Below are positions 24,285 through 35,184 of a stretch of 64,000 bases of DNA, piece after piece. The notes beneath the pieces were generated by a model that was not told where the DNA came from, ran no database searches, and saw only the letters and a program-made list of their open reading frames with translations. Source of the DNA: Sporosarcina obsidiansis (GTDB lineage Bacteria > Bacillota > Bacilli > Bacillales_A > Planococcaceae); the NCBI RefSeq assembly GCF_009651005.1, contig NZ_WHVW01000014.1, forward strand, positions 1 to 64,000, read 5' to 3'. The stretch's first letter is position 1. Every line of letters begins with the position of its first letter. The position numbers and the translations under genes were made by a program.

Positions 24285-26732
24285 ATGATGTTTAATCGAT
24301 TTACACAACGTGCACAAAAAGTTTTGCAACTGGCTCAAGAAGAAGCAATACGTTTAAAACACGAATCAATTGGTACAGAGCATATTTTGCTCGGATTGAT
24401 CCGTGAAGGTGGTGGCATTGCAGCGAAAGCACTCGAAGCGATTAATGTCAACGCAGATACTATTGAACGAGAAGTAGAGGTTCTTGTAGGTGTAGGCTCT
24501 AAAGACGTGGGACCGATCGTTCATTATACTCCACGTGCAAAACGCGTCATCGAACTTTCAGTTGATGAATCACGCAAATTGGGTCATTCCTATATTGGAA
24601 CAGAACATATTTTATTGGCACTGATCCGTGAAGGAGAAGGGGTAGCAGCGCGCGTACTGAACAACGCAGGAGTTAGCTTGAATAAAGCGCGCCAGCAAGT
24701 ACTTCAGTTACTTGGTAACGATGAAAGTTCAGTCGGAAGCACTGCGAATACTGCTTCTGCTGCTACACCAACTTTGGATAGTTTAGCTAGAGATCTAACG
24801 GAAATTGCACGTGAAGGTACGTTAGATCCAGTCATCGGACGAAGTAAAGAAATTACACGTGTAATTGAAGTACTGGCTCGCCGCACAAAGAATAATCCAG
24901 TTTTAATTGGAGAACCAGGTGTCGGTAAAACTGCGATTGCGGAAGGATTGGCACAGCAAGTCGTCAACAATGAAGTGCCTGAAATCTTGCGCGATAAACG
25001 AGTCATGACACTTGATATGGGAACGGTCGTAGCAGGTACGAAATACCGTGGTGAATTTGAAGACCGTATGAAGAAAGTGATGGAAGAAATTCGTCAGGCA
25101 GGGAACATCATCTTGTTTATTGACGAGTTGCATACTTTGATTGGTGCAGGTGGAGCGGAAGGTGCGATTGATGCCTCCAATATCTTGAAACCATCTCTTG
25201 CAAGAGGTGAATTGCAATGTATCGGTGCGACAACTCTGGACGAATATCGTAAATACATTGAAAAAGATGCAGCACTTGAACGACGTTTTCAACCGATCCA
25301 AGTAGATGAACCAACAGTAGAAGAAACAATTCAAATTATTAGTGGACTACGCGATCGCTATGAAGCGCATCATCGAGTGAAAATTACGGATGAAGCAGTA
25401 GAAGCAGCAGCGAAACTATCTGACCGTTATATTTCAGATCGCTTCCTACCGGATAAAGCAATTGATTTAATGGATGAAGCTGGATCAAAAGTTCGGCTTC
25501 GCTCGTACACCACCCCTCCTAACTTGAAGGAGTTGGAAGTGAAGTTAGAGGCGATCCGCTCTGAAAAGAATGCAGCTGTTCAAAGCCAAGAATTTGAAAA
25601 AGCCGCTTCTTATCGTGATAAAGAGCAGAAAATGAAGGAAGAGTTGGAAACAACGAAAGCAGCTTGGAAAGAGAAGCAAGGAAAAACGGAGTCGGAAGTA
25701 ACGGTCAATGATATTGCGCAAGTAGTAGCAATGTGGACTGGTATTCCAGTCGACAAGATTGCGGAAACGGAATCAGTGAAGTTGCTCAATATGGAAGAGA
25801 TTTTACACGAACGTGTCATTGGTCAAAATGAGGCCGTCTTAGCCATTTCCCGAGCAATCCGTCGTGCGCGCGCCGGATTGAAAGATCCGAAACGTCCGAT
25901 TGGTTCATTCATTTTCCTTGGTCCAACAGGGGTAGGGAAAACTGAACTGGCTCGAGCGTTAGCGGAAGTGATGTTTGGTGATGAAGATGCCATGATTCGC
26001 ATCGATATGTCTGAGTACATGGAAAAACACGCAACGTCCCGATTAGTCGGTTCACCTCCAGGCTATGTAGGCTACGATGAAGGTGGTCAATTAACAGAAA
26101 AAGTTCGACGTAAGCCATATTCTGTCGTCTTGTTGGATGAAATTGAAAAAGCACACCCAGATGTGTTCAATATCTTACTGCAAGTACTAGAAGATGGAAG
26201 ACTAACTGATTCAAAAGGACGGACAGTAGATTTCCGCAATACGGTCATGATTATGACATCTAACGTAGGAGCTACTGAACTGAAGAAAAATCGATATGTC
26301 GGCTTTAATCTTCAAGATGGAGAGTCGGATTATGAAGACATGAAGGGGAAAATGCTGGCTGAATTGAAAAAAGCGTTTAGACCTGAATTCCTCAATCGTG
26401 TAGATGACATGATCGTCTTTCATTCCTTGGAAAAAGAACACTTACGTCAAATTGTCAGCTTAATGTCTGAGGATCTTGCCAAACGATTGGCTGAACAGGA
26501 AATCCAGTTAGTGTTGACGGAAGCGGCAAAAGATAAGATTACAGACGAAGGATACGATCCAGAGTATGGAGCTCGTCCATTGCGTCGTGCGCTTCAGAAA
26601 CATGTAGAGGATCGTTTATCTGAAGAGTTATTGGAAGGTAAGGTTCTGAAAGGCGAAAAAGTAGTGATTGACGTCGAAGAAAATGAATTTGTAGTACGAA
26701 CAGAAAAATTAACGGAATCAGTAAAAAATTGA
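24285..26732 (+). CDS. clpC: AAA+ unfoldase ClpC
   Basis: The 815-residue Hsp100 unfoldase that feeds substrates to ClpP and recognises arginine-phosphorylated proteins. Visible parts are the double Clp_N repeat (1-145), first AAA domain with Walker A GEPGVGKT (209-216), a UVR-like coiled middle domain (about 415-450, [16 protein letters not shown]), second AAA domain with GPTGVGKTE near 545, and a C-terminal D2-small domain. ATG 24285 gives the usual [14 protein letters not shown] start with an AGAGGGG Shine-Dalgarno 7-8 nt upstream; the ATG at 24279 is too close to it. It has its own CtsR promoter. Confidence 0.97.
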   Translation: MMFNRFTQRAQKVLQLAQEEAIRLKHESIGTEHILLGLIREGGGIAAKALEAINVNADTIEREVEVLVGVGSKDVGPIVHYTPRAKRVIELSVDESRKLGHSYIGTEHILLALIREGEGVAARVLNNAGVSLNKARQQVLQLLGNDESSVGSTANTASAATPTLDSLARDLTEIAREGTLDPVIGRSKEITRVIEVLARRTKNNPVLIGEPGVGKTAIAEGLAQQVVNNEVPEILRDKRVMTLDMGTVVAGTKYRGEFEDRMKKVMEEIRQAGNIILFIDELHTLIGAGGAEGAIDASNILKPSLARGELQCIGATTLDEYRKYIEKDAALERRFQPIQVDEPTVEETIQIISGLRDRYEAHHRVKITDEAVEAAAKLSDRYISDRFLPDKAIDLMDEAGSKVRLRSYTTPPNLKELEVKLEAIRSEKNAAVQSQEFEKAASYRDKEQKMKEELETTKAAWKEKQGKTESEVTVNDIAQVVAMWTGIPVDKIAETESVKLLNMEEILHERVIGQNEAVLAISRAIRRARAGLKDPKRPIGSFIFLGPTGVGKTELARALAEVMFGDEDAMIRIDMSEYMEKHATSRLVGSPPGYVGYDEGGQLTEKVRRKPYSVVLLDEIEKAHPDVFNILLQVLEDGRLTDSKGRTVDFRNTVMIMTSNVGATELKKNRYVGFNLQDGESDYEDMKGKMLAELKKAFRPEFLNRVDDMIVFHSLEKEHLRQIVSLMSEDLAKRLAEQEIQLVLTEAAKDKITDEGYDPEYGARPLRRALQKHVEDRLSEELLEGKVLKGEKVVIDVEENEFVVRTEKLTESVKN

Positions 26733-26745
26733 TTAAATGAAGTTT

Positions 26746-26796
26746 AGGATAGCTCGCTCGCTTAGGATTTAAAAAAGCGTAGCGAGCTGTCCTTTT
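26746..26796 (+). terminator. Terminator-like hairpin between clpC and radA
   Basis: AGGATAGCTCGCT pairs with AGCGAGCTGTCCT with one mismatch over a 22-nt loop, followed by TTTTCG. It ends close to the radA ribosome site, so partial read-through is likely. Confidence 0.65.
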
Positions 26797-26814
26797 CGTC
26801 TAGGGAGCGAGTAT

Positions 26815-28185
26815 ATGGCTAAGCGTAAATCGAAATTCATGTGTCGTTCATGTGGCTATGAGTCCCCCAAATGGATGGGGCGCTGTCCAGGTTGTGGCGA
26901 ATGGAACACGATGGATGAAGAAGTGGAAATTGTACAAAAAGGACCTCGTGCTGCTTTTCAGCATGGAGAGAAAGTGAAACAAAAAGCATTACCGATCAGC
27001 GCGGTTGAAATGGTGGAAGAGCCCCGTGTGAAAACGGAACTGAATGAATTGAATCGTGTGCTAGGTGGAGGAATTGTACCCGGCTCATTAATACTAATTG
27101 GGGGAGATCCGGGCATAGGTAAGTCTACGTTGTTATTACAAGTGTCTTCCTTGCTTGCCAATCAACAGCAACGCGTTCTGTATATATCGGGTGAGGAATC
27201 AATTCGGCAGACAAAGTTACGAGCGGAAAGGCTAGGTGTGAAATCAGATGAGCTGTATATTTACGCAGAAACGGATTTGGGCATGATTCATGAAACGGTA
27301 GATGAAGTGAAGCCTAAGTTCGTCATCGTAGATTCGATTCAGACAGTTCATCATCCGGAAGTCACTTCTGCACCCGGCAGTGTTTCGCAAGTGCGGGAGT
27401 GTACTGCAGAATTAATGCGGATTGCCAAGACTCAAAACATTGCTATTTTCATTGTTGGTCACGTTACGAAAGAAGGGCAAATCGCTGGCCCTCGACTGCT
27501 AGAGCACATGGTGGATACAGTTCTATATTTTGAAGGAGAACGCCATCATACATACCGTATTTTACGAAGTGTGAAAAACCGTTTCGGTTCGACTAATGAA
27601 ATTGCGATTTTTGAAATGCTGCAGTCCGGATTAAAAGAAGTATTGAATCCGTCTGAGTTATTTTTGCGTGAACGCTCTCAAGGTGGAGCGGGTTCAACAA
27701 TTGTTGCATCCATGGAAGGTACCCGTCCCATATTAGTGGAGATTCAAGCGTTAATCACACCTTCCAGCTTTAATTATCCGAAGCGAATGGCGACCGGTTT
27801 AGATCAGAACCGCGTTTCCTTGCTGATGGCGGTGCTTGAAAAACGGGCAGGCATGTTATTGCAGACGCAAGATGCGTATATTAAGGTGGCGGGCGGCGTG
27901 AAGTTAGATGAGCCGGCAATTGATTTAGCGGTGCTTCTTAGTATCGTATCGAGCTATCGAGATACCGCAGTTGGCGTAGGAGACTGTTTTATTGGTGAAG
28001 TCGGGTTAACAGGAGAGGTCAGAAGGGTATCAAGAATAGAGCAACGTGTGACGGAAGCGGCTAAGCTTGGATTTGAACGTGTCATTATGCCATCTTCTAA
28101 TCTTGGCGGGTGGGATGTTCCATCAGGCATACGAGTCGTTGGAGTAGAAACCATCGCTGAAGCGCTTGGAATCGCGTTTAAATGA
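26815..28185 (+). CDS. radA: DNA repair/branch-migration protein RadA (Sms)
   Basis: A 456-residue RecA-related helicase assisting recombinational repair and transformation. An N-terminal zinc ribbon (C10, C13, C24, C27), Walker [11 protein letters not shown] (96-105), the RadA-specific KNRFGSTNE motif (254-262) and a Lon-like C-terminal domain are all present. The start ATG 26815 is preceded by GGGAGCGAG. In B. subtilis disA follows immediately; here a 205-bp gap without a gene is followed by the yacL homologue. Intact. Confidence 0.97.
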   Translation: MAKRKSKFMCRSCGYESPKWMGRCPGCGEWNTMDEEVEIVQKGPRAAFQHGEKVKQKALPISAVEMVEEPRVKTELNELNRVLGGGIVPGSLILIGGDPGIGKSTLLLQVSSLLANQQQRVLYISGEESIRQTKLRAERLGVKSDELYIYAETDLGMIHETVDEVKPKFVIVDSIQTVHHPEVTSAPGSVSQVRECTAELMRIAKTQNIAIFIVGHVTKEGQIAGPRLLEHMVDTVLYFEGERHHTYRILRSVKNRFGSTNEIAIFEMLQSGLKEVLNPSELFLRERSQGGAGSTIVASMEGTRPILVEIQALITPSSFNYPKRMATGLDQNRVSLLMAVLEKRAGMLLQTQDAYIKVAGGVKLDEPAIDLAVLLSIVSSYRDTAVGVGDCFIGEVGLTGEVRRVSRIEQRVTEAAKLGFERVIMPSSNLGGWDVPSGIRVVGVETIAEALGIAFK

Positions 28186-28390
28186 AGAAAGATGACTAGA
28201 TACGAGATACGTGTCACCGCACCAATCAGGTGTGTAAGCGAGCGTAACCTTTGAAAGCCCAAGAAACCTTTACGCTATTCAGATTGTCCTACTAAAAGTA
28301 GTGAGAAATTTTTTGAATGCCATCACTTAACCTAAGCGACTTACTCTAATTAGTTGTATACTAATAGGAAGGAAAAGGAGGTGAAAGAAA

Positions 28391-29473
28391 ATGTTGAAAA
28401 GAGTAGTCCAAGTTTCTTTCCTATTGATTGGAGGAACTCTCGGTGTTTTATTTTTACCGTACTTATTTGCTTTGTTCGCTTTTACATCACGCCCCATGAT
28501 AGAAAACGCATATGTTGAAGCTATTTTAGGAGCCATTATTCTATATTTATTTAGCTTATTTTTAACAGAACCGATTGTGAATTTTATTAAATGGATTGAA
28601 GAACGACTTTTGAAAGCGCCGATTATGGATTTGTTATTTGGGACGGTGGGGTTGATTGTAGGCCTTAGCGTTGCGTTCTTAGTAAGTTTTGGTCTGAACG
28701 CGATTGAGATTCCTGTTATTTCATCCGTACTGCCTGTTTTACTTTCCATCCTTTTAGGATATTTAGGATTTCAGGTGGGCTTTAAGAAGCGCGAAGAGTT
28801 TATTAACGCCATATCGAATGTGCGTAATACAACTTCAAAAAAGAAAGAGTCGGTAGAACCTGTACCTCCACAAAAAAATGTTTACAAATTATTGGACACA
28901 AGCGTTATCATTGACGGACGAATTGCAGACATTGCGGCAACTGGTTTTTTACAAGGGATCTTAGTCGTTCCTCAATTCGTTCTGACAGAATTACAGCATA
29001 TTGCAGACTCTTCGGATACGTTGAAACGAACGAAGGGGAGACGCGGACTTGATATCTTAAAACGTCTTCAAAATGACGATGGTCCGACTGTGCTCATTAC
29101 GGATGAAGATTTTATTGATGTGGCCGAGGTGGATCTAAAGCTTGTAAAGCTGGCAAAGAAGATGGAAGGTCTAGTCGTGACGAATGACTTTAATTTGAAT
29201 AAAGTGTCTGATTTGCACGGAGTGGCGGTTTTAAACATCAATGACTTAGCCAATGCCGTAAAACCAGTTGTCATTCCTGGAGAAGAAATGCATGTAGTCG
29301 TTATCAAAGATGGGAAAGAGCATAACCAAGGTGTTGCGTACTTAGATGACGGTACGATGATCGTCATTGAAGATGGCAGAACGCACATTGGGCAGGCAAT
29401 CGACGTAGTGGTGACGAGTGTTCTTCAAACATCTGCGGGACGTATGATTTTTGCAAAACCGAAAGGCCGATAA
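28391..29473 (+). CDS. yacL: PIN/TRAM-domain membrane protein (YacL)
   Basis: A 360-residue membrane-anchored PIN-domain protein. Four hydrophobic segments (about residues 5-25, 36-60, 74-98, 105-126) precede a PIN nuclease-like domain with acidic residues in LLDTSVIIDGRIADI and VVTNDFNLNKV, and a C-terminal TRAM domain (about 295-355). The RNA or DNA substrate is unknown. An AAAAGGAGGTG Shine-Dalgarno precedes the ATG. It stands directly between radA and ispD, where B. subtilis has disA-yacL. Product names such as PIN/TRAM domain-containing protein are equally valid. Confidence 0.92.
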   Translation: MLKRVVQVSFLLIGGTLGVLFLPYLFALFAFTSRPMIENAYVEAILGAIILYLFSLFLTEPIVNFIKWIEERLLKAPIMDLLFGTVGLIVGLSVAFLVSFGLNAIEIPVISSVLPVLLSILLGYLGFQVGFKKREEFINAISNVRNTTSKKKESVEPVPPQKNVYKLLDTSVIIDGRIADIAATGFLQGILVVPQFVLTELQHIADSSDTLKRTKGRRGLDILKRLQNDDGPTVLITDEDFIDVAEVDLKLVKLAKKMEGLVVTNDFNLNKVSDLHGVAVLNINDLANAVKPVVIPGEEMHVVVIKDGKEHNQGVAYLDDGTMIVIEDGRTHIGQAIDVVVTSVLQTSAGRMIFAKPKGR

Positions 29474-29501
29474 ACCGGCTACAGAAAGCAGAGGGACTAA
29501 C

Positions 29502-30182
29502 GTGAAGTATACAGTGATGATTCCGGCTGCAGGTAGCGGCAAACGAATGGGAGCAGGACAAAATAAGCTTTTCTTAGAAATCGGTGGACAGTCGATTTTG
29601 TACCATACGATAGGCGTTTTTCAGGATGATCCGTATTGTAATGAAATCATTCTTGCGGTAAGGCCTGACGAACAACCTATCATTCAAGGGATTCTAGAAC
29701 AACATGGCGGCTCAAAAACCATTACTTTTGTAGAAGGCGGTGATGAGCGGCAAAATAGTGTGGCGGCTTGTATAGAAGCATATAAAGGTGACGGTATCGT
29801 GCTCGTGCATGATGCCGCGAGACCTTTCATTGATCTATCGCTTATTCGTGAATTGGTCCACACGGCGCATGAAAAAGGTGCCGCTATTGCAGCGGTAAGA
29901 GCGAAGGATACGATAAAGATTGTGGAAAACAGCATGGTAAAACAGACATTGAATCGTGAGAGATTATGGATGATCCAGACACCACAAGCGTTTCGATATG
30001 AATTGCTAAAAGAAGCCTCTGAAGCAGCAATACAAGATAATTTCCTTGGCACTGACGAGTCAATGCTAGTGGAGCGGCTTGGTCATAGTGTTCAGATCGT
30101 AGAGAGTTCGTATGATAATGTGAAAATGACGACCCAGGAAGATCTCGCATTAGGCGAAATCTTATTGGAAAGAAGAAAGTAG
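29502..30182 (+). CDS. ispD: 2-C-methyl-D-erythritol 4-phosphate cytidylyltransferase IspD
   Basis: Third step of the MEP isoprenoid pathway: MEP + CTP to CDP-ME. The 226-residue product starts [17 protein letters not shown], which is the CTP-binding loop with its conserved Gly-rich and Arg/Lys residues; VHDAARPF and the C-terminal VKMTTQEDL are also typical. The frame is open upstream into yacL (to 29451), but the GTG at 29502 has an AGAGGGA Shine-Dalgarno at good spacing and fits the family. It lies 13 nt before ispF. Complete. Confidence 0.96.
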   Translation: MKYTVMIPAAGSGKRMGAGQNKLFLEIGGQSILYHTIGVFQDDPYCNEIILAVRPDEQPIIQGILEQHGGSKTITFVEGGDERQNSVAACIEAYKGDGIVLVHDAARPFIDLSLIRELVHTAHEKGAAIAAVRAKDTIKIVENSMVKQTLNRERLWMIQTPQAFRYELLKEASEAAIQDNFLGTDESMLVERLGHSVQIVESSYDNVKMTTQEDLALGEILLERRK

Positions 30183-30195
30183 GAGGAATCACCTC

Positions 30196-30675
30196 ATGTT
30201 TCGAATTGGACAAGGTTTTGATGTGCATGCATTTGCGGAAGATAGACCCCTGATTATAGGTGGTATAACGATCCCGCATACGAAAGGTCTAATTGGCCAT
30301 TCGGATGCCGATGTATTGTTGCACACGGTAACAGATGCAGCACTTGGAGCAATTGGGAAAGTGGATATCGGCACGCATTTTCCGGATACGGATGAGGCAT
30401 TTAAGGATGCGGATTCTGCCATGTTATTAAAGAAGGTTTGGGAAATGGTTAAGGAAGAAGGGTATCATCTAGGTAATATCGATTGTACTATCATCGCGCA
30501 ACGACCGAAAATGGCACCATATATCGGTGAGATCCGCCAACGTATTGCGGAATTATTAGAAGCAGATCCGACGCAAGTAAATGTCAAAGCGACGACTACA
30601 GAACGCCTTGGTTTTTCAGGACGCGAAGAGGGTATCGCTGCAATGGCGACGATTTTATTGATGAAAAACCATTGA
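30196..30675 (+). CDS. ispF: 2-C-methyl-D-erythritol 2,4-cyclodiphosphate synthase IspF
   Basis: Cyclises CDP-ME 2-phosphate to MEcPP in the MEP pathway. The 159-residue sequence begins [13 protein letters not shown], with metal ligands D8 and H10, followed by [20 protein letters not shown] with the third ligand histidine, and ends with the [17 protein letters not shown] signature. Length is normal for the trimeric enzyme. A TAGGAGGAA Shine-Dalgarno overlaps the ispD stop. Forms an operon pair with ispD; ispE is not in the window. Confidence 0.97.
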   Translation: MFRIGQGFDVHAFAEDRPLIIGGITIPHTKGLIGHSDADVLLHTVTDAALGAIGKVDIGTHFPDTDEAFKDADSAMLLKKVWEMVKEEGYHLGNIDCTIIAQRPKMAPYIGEIRQRIAELLEADPTQVNVKATTTERLGFSGREEGIAAMATILLMKNH

Positions 30676-30756
30676 CTTTCAAAAATTTCAACACAGTGCT
30701 AAAATAGATAGGAAAATACATTGAGACGTAATAGATTCAGAACGGAGAGAGAAAAT

Positions 30757-32217
30757 ATGACACAAGAAGTACGCGTGCGCTATGCACCGAGTCCGACTGG
30801 CCAATTACATATCGGCGGTGCACGGACCGCTTTATTTAATTATTTATTTGCCCGCCATCATGACGGGAAATTTATCATTCGAATTGAGGATACAGATATA
30901 GTACGAAATATCGAGAGTGGTGAACTGTCTCAGCTAGAAAACTTGACATGGCTAGGCATTCATCATGACGAATCGGTAGATATAGGCGGTGAATATGGGC
31001 CGTATCGCCAAACAGAACGTTTAGATATATACAAAAAGTATGCAGATGAGATGCTCGAAAAAGGCTATGCTTACAAATGTTTCTGTACGCCAGAAGAGCT
31101 AGAAGCAAAACGCGATGCACAAAAAGCAGCAGGTATTGCAGCGCCGATGTATGATGGAACGTGCAGCCATTTGACAGCGCAAGAAGTAGCTGAAAAAGAA
31201 GCGGCAGGACTTCCATACAGTCTTCGGATGCGTGTTCCTGATAATATTACTTACACAGTTCAGGACTTGGTTCGCGGTACGGTTTCATTTGAATCCAAGG
31301 ATATCGGCGACTGGGTAATGGTCAAGACGAATGGCATACCAACCTACAACTTTGCAGTAGCAGTGGATGACCATCTGATGAAAATTTCCCATGTATTCCG
31401 TGGGGAAGAGCATTTGACGAACACACCAAAACAATTAATGGTATTCGATGTATTCGGCTGGGAACATCCTCAGTTCGGTCATATGACGTTAATCGTTAAT
31501 GAAGACCGCAAAAAACTGTCGAAACGTGATGAATCCATTATTCAATTCATTTCACAATATAAAGACTTAGGTTATTTGCCAGAAGCGATGTTTAACTTCT
31601 TTGCGTTGCTCGGTTGGTCGCCAGGTGGGGAAGAGGAAATCTTCTCTCATGACGAATTGGTCAAGCTGTTCGATGAGTCTCGTTTGTCTAAATCACCGTC
31701 TATGTTCGATACGCAAAAGTTAAAATGGATGAACAACCAATACATCAAGAAACTATCGCTTGAAGAAGTTATTGAACTTACACTGCCACATTTGCAGGCA
31801 GCGGATCTTGTGCCTGAAAACATGTCGGATGAAGAACAAACGTGGGTACACGATCTGATCGCACTATATCATGGTCAATTAAATTTTGGAGCTGAAATTG
31901 TCGAACTGTCCGCCCAGTTCTTCGGGGCCACAGTTGAATATGATGAAAAAGCATCCGAAATCTTGGCAGGTGAACAAGTGCCGGAAGTGATGAGTTCATT
32001 GAAGCGCCAGCTAGAAGCATTAGAAACATTTGATGCTCCCTCCATTAAGGCTGCAATTAAGGCTGTTCAAAAAGAGACAGGACATAAAGGGAAAAACCTA
32101 TTTATGCCAGTCCGTGTCGTGGCAACTGGCCAAACATCTGGACCTGAATTGCCAGACGCCATTGCGTTAATAGGGAAAGAAAAAATTCTTGGTCGTGTCG
32201 AAAAATTTGCAAAATAA
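30757..32217 (+). CDS. gltX: Glutamyl-tRNA synthetase GltX
   Basis: A 486-residue class I aminoacyl-tRNA synthetase, which in Bacillales charges both tRNA-Glu and tRNA-Gln. The HIGH-type motif [15 protein letters not shown] (residues about 8-22) and the KMSKS-type KKLSKRD (about 250) are present, with an all-helical anticodon domain at the C-terminus. The frame is open upstream from a TTG at 30721, but ATG 30757 has a GGAGAGAG Shine-Dalgarno and gives the family start [15 protein letters not shown]. Gap to ispF is 81 nt; a possible promoter there is not convincing. Followed by the cys T-box. Confidence 0.97.
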   Translation: MTQEVRVRYAPSPTGQLHIGGARTALFNYLFARHHDGKFIIRIEDTDIVRNIESGELSQLENLTWLGIHHDESVDIGGEYGPYRQTERLDIYKKYADEMLEKGYAYKCFCTPEELEAKRDAQKAAGIAAPMYDGTCSHLTAQEVAEKEAAGLPYSLRMRVPDNITYTVQDLVRGTVSFESKDIGDWVMVKTNGIPTYNFAVAVDDHLMKISHVFRGEEHLTNTPKQLMVFDVFGWEHPQFGHMTLIVNEDRKKLSKRDESIIQFISQYKDLGYLPEAMFNFFALLGWSPGGEEEIFSHDELVKLFDESRLSKSPSMFDTQKLKWMNNQYIKKLSLEEVIELTLPHLQAADLVPENMSDEEQTWVHDLIALYHGQLNFGAEIVELSAQFFGATVEYDEKASEILAGEQVPEVMSSLKRQLEALETFDAPSIKAAIKAVQKETGHKGKNLFMPVRVVATGQTSGPELPDAIALIGKEKILGRVEKFAK

Positions 32218-32284
32218 TCAATATTGACTTTACGTTGAATTTGTGTAAAATGAACGTAATATGAATCGTCATATAAAAAGCGTT

Positions 32285-32517
32285 GAGAAGGAAAGTACAT
32301 GTTGAAATCTCTCTAGAGAGGGTCACCTAGGCTGGAAGTGACCTGAGTACATTCAAGATGGAAATGCACCTTTGAGCGATGAGCTGAACATTTTAGTAGG
32401 CCATACGTATCGTCTGCGTTAAAGACATTAAGCGGGGAGATGCTATCTCTCAAGCGGAGTGGAACCACGCAACCAATGCGTCTCTGTCATCATAAGTGAC
32501 AGGGGCGTTTTTTTTAT
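32285..32517 (+). promoter_or_regulatory. T-box leader (probable cysteine specificity) for cysE-cysS
   Basis: The 240-nt leader has Stem I with the distal arm GGTCACC/GGTGACC-type pairing (32320-32343), a specifier-loop candidate TGC (32365-32367, cysteine codon) in GAAATGCACC, and the T-box/antiterminator region AGTGGAACCACGC (32458-32470). The TGGA bulge complements a tRNA discriminator U, as tRNA-Cys has. A terminator hairpin follows. Uncharged tRNA-Cys should stabilise antitermination and turn on serine acetyltransferase and CysRS. Confidence 0.88.
32475..32516 (+). terminator. T-box terminator
   Basis: ATGCGTCTCTGTCA and TGACAGGGGCGT pair around ATCATAAG and are followed by T8. Competes with the antiterminator. 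Confidence 0.88.
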
Positions 32518-32521
32518 ATTC

Positions 32522-32650
32522 AAAAGTGGAAAGCGCCGCTTAGCCTCGACAGGCACTGGAGGGTTTTCCGATAAAGGAGCGTTTTTTGCTCCTTTTCGAA
32601 AAGACCGAAGTGTTCCGAGAGGTTGGCGCTTGGAACTAGATGTACTCAAA
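32522..32650 (+). repeat. AAAAGYGG-type covarying inverted repeat (copy 2)
   Basis: Starts AAAAGTGGAAAGCGCC and has outer stem AGCGCC/GGCGCT and AGCCTCG/CGAGAGGTT, with a private inner hairpin AAGGAGC-GTTTTTT-GCTCCTT. Ends TGGAACTAGATG. A truncated second start of the same unit (AAAAGTGGAAAGCGCCATCTAGCCT) follows at 32648-32672. The repeat fills the gap between the T-box terminator and cysE; no gene is present. Confidence 0.85.
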
Positions 32651-32704
32651 AGTGGAAAGCGCCATCTAGCCTAAGAATTTATTTAATTTAAAGGGGGAAG
32701 TTCA

Positions 32705-33379
32705 TTGTTCAAGCGTATGAAAGAAGATATCCACTGCATTTTTGAGCAAGATCCGGCTGCTCGCAGCACGTTTGAAGTAGTGTTAACGTATTCAGGATTA
32801 CACGCCATTTGGTCGCACCGCGTGGCACATGCCTTATATAAGCGGAATTTTCGCTTTCTTGCACGTGTGGTATCTCAGGTCAGTAGATTTTTCACCGGAA
32901 TAGAAATCCATCCAGGCGCGGTGATCGGAAGACGTCTCTTTATTGACCATGGCATGGGTGTAGTAATTGGGGAAACTTGTGAAATTGGAGATGATGTGAC
33001 GCTGTATCAAGGGGTCACTTTAGGTGGGACTGGAAAAGAAGGCGGTAAACGACATCCGACACTTCATAATAATGTCTTAGTTGCATCAGGCGCCAAAGTC
33101 CTTGGATCCATTACAATTGGAGAAAATAGTAAAGTGGGAGCGGGGTCGGTTATTTTGAAAGAAGTGCCCCCTAATTCCACAGTGGTCGGGATACCAGGTA
33201 AAATTGTTATATCTAATGGTGTTCGGGTAAAAGATAAACTAGATCACACATTACCTGACCCGACGGCAGATGAAATCAAGCGTCTGGAACGGCAAATTCA
33301 AGAGTTACAGCTGCGGACACAACAGCTAGAAGCACTGAATGGAAAAAAGGGAGATTTACATGAGCATTCAACTTTATAA
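32705..33379 (+). CDS. cysE: Serine O-acetyltransferase CysE
   Basis: First committed step of cysteine synthesis: serine + acetyl-CoA to O-acetylserine. The 224-residue sequence has an N-terminal helical SAT domain and a left-handed beta-helix of hexapeptide repeats (about 65-165) with catalytic [10 protein letters not shown] and the substrate loop [13 protein letters not shown]. The start is TTG at 32705 with a GGGGGAAG Shine-Dalgarno. It overlaps cysS by 20 nt and lies under the T-box, so both respond to tRNA-Cys charging. A charged coiled tail ends the protein. Confidence 0.96.
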   Translation: MFKRMKEDIHCIFEQDPAARSTFEVVLTYSGLHAIWSHRVAHALYKRNFRFLARVVSQVSRFFTGIEIHPGAVIGRRLFIDHGMGVVIGETCEIGDDVTLYQGVTLGGTGKEGGKRHPTLHNNVLVASGAKVLGSITIGENSKVGAGSVILKEVPPNSTVVGIPGKIVISNGVRVKDKLDHTLPDPTADEIKRLERQIQELQLRTQQLEALNGKKGDLHEHSTL

Positions 33380-34760
33380 CACGTTGACAAGAAAAAAAGA
33401 GAAGTTCGTTCCGTTAGAAGAAGGAAAGGTCAAAATGTATGTCTGTGGCCCGACTGTCTATAATTATATTCATATTGGAAATGCGCGACCTGTTATCGCT
33501 TTTGATACAGTACGTCGTTATTTAGAATACCGTGGCTACGAAGTGAATTACGTCTCTAACTTCACAGATGTAGACGATAAAATTATTAAAGTAGCAAACG
33601 AATTGAATGAAGAAGTAGGGGAGCTGACAGAGCGCTTCATCAAAGCGTATTTTGAAGATGTGGGCGCGCTTGGCTGCCAGAAAGCGACAGCCCATCCGCG
33701 TGTGACAGAGCATATTGATGATATCGTTCAGTTTATTCAGCTGCTGATCGATAAAGGATATGCTTATACATCGAATGGAGATGTATATTATCATACCCGT
33801 GAATTTGATGGGTACGGCAAACTATCTCACCAATCGATCGATGAATTGAAAGTAGGCGCCCGGATTGAAGAAAATATGATCAAATCGGATCCTCTAGATT
33901 TTGCACTATGGAAAGCTGCCAAAGCAGGAGAGATTTCATGGGATAGTCCGTGGGGGAAAGGTCGTCCAGGTTGGCATATTGAGTGTTCTGTTATGGCTAG
34001 AGAACTTCTTGGTGATACGATTGATATTCATGCAGGCGGGCAAGACTTGACATTCCCACATCACGAGAATGAAATTGCGCAATCTGAAGCTGCGACAGGT
34101 AAAACATTTGCAAATTACTGGATGCATAATGGTTATATTAATATCGACAATGAAAAAATGTCGAAATCACTAGGTAACTTTATTTTAGTTCACGATATCC
34201 GCAAGCAGATAGACCCGAAAGTGCTTCGTTTCTTTATGCTCTCTGTCCACTACAGACATCCTGTGAACTTCGCGCAAGAATTGGTAGAGAGTGCAGCGAA
34301 CGGGCTGGACCGGATTCAGACAGCATACAATAACTTGCAGCATCGATTGGCGGTATCTGCCGATTTAGCGGAGGAGCATCAACTGTGGCAGGAACGCATT
34401 GAAAAGCAAATTACTGCATTTGAAGATGCAATGGATGATGATTTTAATACGGCCAACGCTATTGCTGCCATCTTTGAATTATCAAAACAGGCAAATGTGT
34501 ATTTGTTGGAGAAAAACACTAGTCACCAAGTACTGCAGAAATTTCTAGAGGTACTAGATCAGTTGATGGGTGTACTTGGCTTACCGTTTGAGAGTGTTAG
34601 TGAGTTAGTCGATGACGATGTGGAGGCACTCATTCAGGAACGTCTAGACGCACGAAAGAATCGTGACTTTGCTAGAGCGGATGAAATTCGTGATGAATTA
34701 AAGGCGAAGGGTATTATATTAGAAGATACAGCGCAGGGCACTCGCTGGAAAAGAGGGTAA
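33360..34760 (+). CDS. cysS: Cysteinyl-tRNA synthetase CysS
   Basis: A 466-residue class I synthetase charging tRNA-Cys. HIGH motif [11 protein letters not shown] (about 34-44), zinc ligands including C28 (VCGPT) and C209 region (HIECSVMA), and KMSKSLGN (about 264-271) are visible, with the DALR-like helical C-terminal domain. ATG 33360 has an AAGGGAGA Shine-Dalgarno inside the end of cysE; an upstream in-frame ATG (33339) was rejected because family proteins start [10 protein letters not shown]. Followed 4 nt later by mrnC. Length is normal. Confidence 0.97.
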   Translation: MSIQLYNTLTRKKEKFVPLEEGKVKMYVCGPTVYNYIHIGNARPVIAFDTVRRYLEYRGYEVNYVSNFTDVDDKIIKVANELNEEVGELTERFIKAYFEDVGALGCQKATAHPRVTEHIDDIVQFIQLLIDKGYAYTSNGDVYYHTREFDGYGKLSHQSIDELKVGARIEENMIKSDPLDFALWKAAKAGEISWDSPWGKGRPGWHIECSVMARELLGDTIDIHAGGQDLTFPHHENEIAQSEAATGKTFANYWMHNGYINIDNEKMSKSLGNFILVHDIRKQIDPKVLRFFMLSVHYRHPVNFAQELVESAANGLDRIQTAYNNLQHRLAVSADLAEEHQLWQERIEKQITAFEDAMDDDFNTANAIAAIFELSKQANVYLLEKNTSHQVLQKFLEVLDQLMGVLGLPFESVSELVDDDVEALIQERLDARKNRDFARADEIRDELKAKGIILEDTAQGTRWKRG

Positions 34761-34764
34761 TAGC

Positions 34765-35184
34765 GTGGGGGATTTACGTGATATAGATGTGAAACAGCTG
34801 AATGCCCTTGCGCTTGCTTATATGGGTGATGCAGCCTATGAGCAAGCTGTCAGAGAATACTTGCTGCGGAGCGGACGCGTGAAGCCTCAAGTGTTACATA
34901 AAGAGGCCACGCGATTTGTCTCTGCGAAAGCACAGGCGCAGATCATTAAAACTATGAAAGAAAAACAAATTTTGACGGAGGAAGAGGCAGCTGTCATGCG
35001 TCGCGGTCGCAATGCAAAGTCAGGCTCTGTCCCTAAAAATACGGACGTCATCACGTATAATTACAGCTCTGCATTCGAAGCGGTTCTCGGTTATTTATAC
35101 TTATTGAATCGACAAGAACGCTTGGCTGAGCTGATAGGGAAAGCAATTCGATTTGTGGAACATCCGGAGGAGGAAATGGCATGA
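34765..35184 (+). CDS. mrnC: Mini-ribonuclease III MrnC
   Basis: A 139-residue RNase III-fold enzyme lacking the dsRNA-binding domain; in Bacillus it matures 23S rRNA ends. The hallmark [20 protein letters not shown] holds the catalytic acidic residues, and the C-terminal half has [13 protein letters not shown], the second acidic site. The start is GTG at 34765, 4 nt after cysS, with AGAGGGTAA upstream. It overlaps rlmB by 4 nt (ATGA). Complete and of usual length. Confidence 0.95.
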   Translation: MGDLRDIDVKQLNALALAYMGDAAYEQAVREYLLRSGRVKPQVLHKEATRFVSAKAQAQIIKTMKEKQILTEEEAAVMRRGRNAKSGSVPKNTDVITYNYSSAFEAVLGYLYLLNRQERLAELIGKAIRFVEHPEEEMA

